Shown here: positions 6,962-7,386 of the stretch, in pieces
Position numbering within the stretch: the first letter of the stretch is position 1
How the letters are laid out: every line of letters begins with the position of its first letter
NCBI GenBank assembly: GCA_028817635.1
Contig: JAPPPH010000468.1
Span: forward strand, 1-7,386
Direction of reading: 5' to 3'
From: Verrucomicrobiales bacterium
GTDB lineage: Bacteria > Verrucomicrobiota > Verrucomicrobiia > Limisphaerales > UBA1096
DNA length: 7,386 nt
Made by a program: the position numbers and the translations under genes
Notes under the pieces: generated by a model
What the model saw: the letters and a program-made list of their open reading frames with translations, nothing else
The model's database searches: none
What the model was told of the DNA's origin: nothing

Positions 6962-6990
6962 AAGCTATTCACACCCGGGCTTTTCGTCAA
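6962..6990 (-). promoter_or_regulatory. Candidate sigma70-type promoter for the exported-protein gene
   Basis: On the minus strand, TTGACG (complement of 6985-6990; 5 of 6 to consensus) is followed after exactly 17 bases by TAGCTT (complement of 6962-6967; 3 of 6, keeping the TA...T positions). This would start transcription about 35 bases before the ATG at 6920. A 7-bp inverted repeat, GAAAAGC (6959-6965) with GCTTTTC (6979-6985), overlaps it and could be a weak terminator for the upstream gene instead. The tandem module at 6996-7019 abuts the -35 side. Confidence 0.4.
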
Positions 6991-6995
6991 GCGGC

Positions 6996-7019
6996 CTTGG
7001 CCAAGCGCTTGGCCAAGCG
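6996..7019. repeat. Dispersed palindromic module, two tandem 12-bp units (intergenic)
   Basis: The same 24 bases as at 86-109: two exact head-to-tail copies of CTTGGCCAAGCG. Here they lie in the 105-bp gap between the glucuronate isomerase-like gene (stop codon 7026-7028) and the promoter region of the exported-protein gene. As transcribed RNA the array could fold on itself, but there is no T-tract to make it a standard terminator. Confidence 0.9.
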
Positions 7020-7025
7020 CGGCGG

Positions 7026-7386
7026 TCAGCGGCCGAGGAAGCGGCTAAAGCTGCCGCCAAACAGGCCCTCGACGTCCCGCTGGATCTCCGCTTCGCTCGG
7101 CTCCCATCCGGTGGCGGCGAGGTTCAGGTATTTCTCCTCCAACACCTTGGCGATGATCTCGCGGGAGTGGTCCCACTTGTAAATGATCTGGTCGAGCACG
7201 CGAGCGTCGGAGTGCTGCGCGGTAAAGCTCATCCCGACGAGGTCAAGCCGCATCCGGGTCATCTCCTCGATCACACTCGGGATGTTGGTGAACCACCAGC
7301 AGCCGAACACGTGAAGGTTGCGGAACTTCCGCGCGATGACACACAACTCGTGCTGGCTCTCTCGCGACAGTACGGTGCAGAGGAAT
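7026..7386 (-). CDS. C-terminal part of a glucuronate isomerase-like (UxaC family) protein (partial)
   Basis: The frame is open from the right edge to a TGA at 7026-7028, giving 119 residues; the start lies beyond the window. An internal TTG at 7344-7346 should not be taken as the start, since homologous-looking sequence (TVLSRESQHEL) continues upstream. The segment HVFGCWWFTNIPSVIEEM, then QHSDARVLDQIIYKWDHSREII and a terminal RDVEGLFGGSFSRFL, follows the order of the UxaC C-terminus (GWWF..., a TDSRSFLSY-like stretch, then a terminal N/G..Y/FF motif). UxaC interconverts D-glucuronate and D-fructuronate in hexuronate breakdown and belongs to the amidohydrolase superfamily. The metal-binding residues would lie mostly in the missing part, so activity cannot be judged. 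The match is divergent and the substrate uncertain. The gene is upstream of and co-directional with the exported-protein gene. Confidence 0.55.
   Translation of the reverse strand, partial: FLCTVLSRESQHELCVIARKFRNLHVFGCWWFTNIPSVIEEMTRMRLDLVGMSFTAQHSDARVLDQIIYKWDHSREIIAKVLEEKYLNLAATGWEPSEAEIQRDVEGLFGGSFSRFLGR

Noticed and set aside
86..7019. The repeated palindromes as a CRISPR array
   Set aside because: Copies are only 10-16 bp, irregularly spaced over kilobases and mostly inside genes; there are no spacers or cas genes.
1..7386. A defence system, biosynthetic gene cluster or prophage
   Set aside because: All genes are metabolic, envelope or surface-protein types; there is no integrase, transposase, nuclease, toxin-antitoxin or phage gene in the window.

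Overview
The window looks like a piece of chromosome from a high-GC bacterium of the PVC group, most likely Verrucomicrobiota. This is inferred from gene style, not from a marker gene. The clues are a lipoprotein with an FGE-sulfatase (SUMF1-like) domain, a large exported protein with cadherin/Ig-like repeats ending in a 'LQSSTDLKNW...FFRM' tail, a squalene/phytoene synthase, and a divergent glucuronate-isomerase-like protein. Shine-Dalgarno signals are weak or absent.

Layout, left to right. On the + strand: (1) the C-terminal end of a membrane protein (1-194); (2) a squalene/phytoene synthase-family enzyme (222-1235); (3) a lipoprotein with an FGE-like domain (1228-1980) that overlaps gene 2 by 8 bp; (4) after a 116-bp gap, full-length glycine dehydrogenase (decarboxylating), gcvP (about 2097-4949, apparently from a TTG start). 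On the - strand: (5) a 624-aa exported multidomain protein (6920-5046), convergent with gcvP; (6) the C-terminal 119 residues of a glucuronate isomerase-like protein (7386-7026), upstream of gene 5 in the same direction. Genes 1-3 could be one transcript. The gap between the convergent genes 4 and 5 holds a perfect 24-bp inverted repeat that should fold into a strong hairpin.

The most notable feature is a dispersed, self-complementary 12-bp module, CTTGGCCAAGCG. The 10-bp core CTTGGCCAAG occurs nine times exactly in 7.4 kb, against well under one expected by chance. It lies inside three coding regions, where all three codon phases are used (Leu-Gly-Gln-Ala, Leu-Ala-Lys-Arg, Trp-Pro-Ser), and in intergenic DNA. 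It is tandemly doubled at two sites, a rotated unit sits right after the gcvP stop, and four sites (one imperfect) cluster in 124 bp of gcvP. The unit is a multiple of three, has no stop codon in any of six frames, and reads the same on both strands, so it can occupy genes without breaking them. No defence system, CRISPR array, biosynthetic cluster, tRNA or rRNA was seen. No stretch longer than 300 bases lacks a gene.
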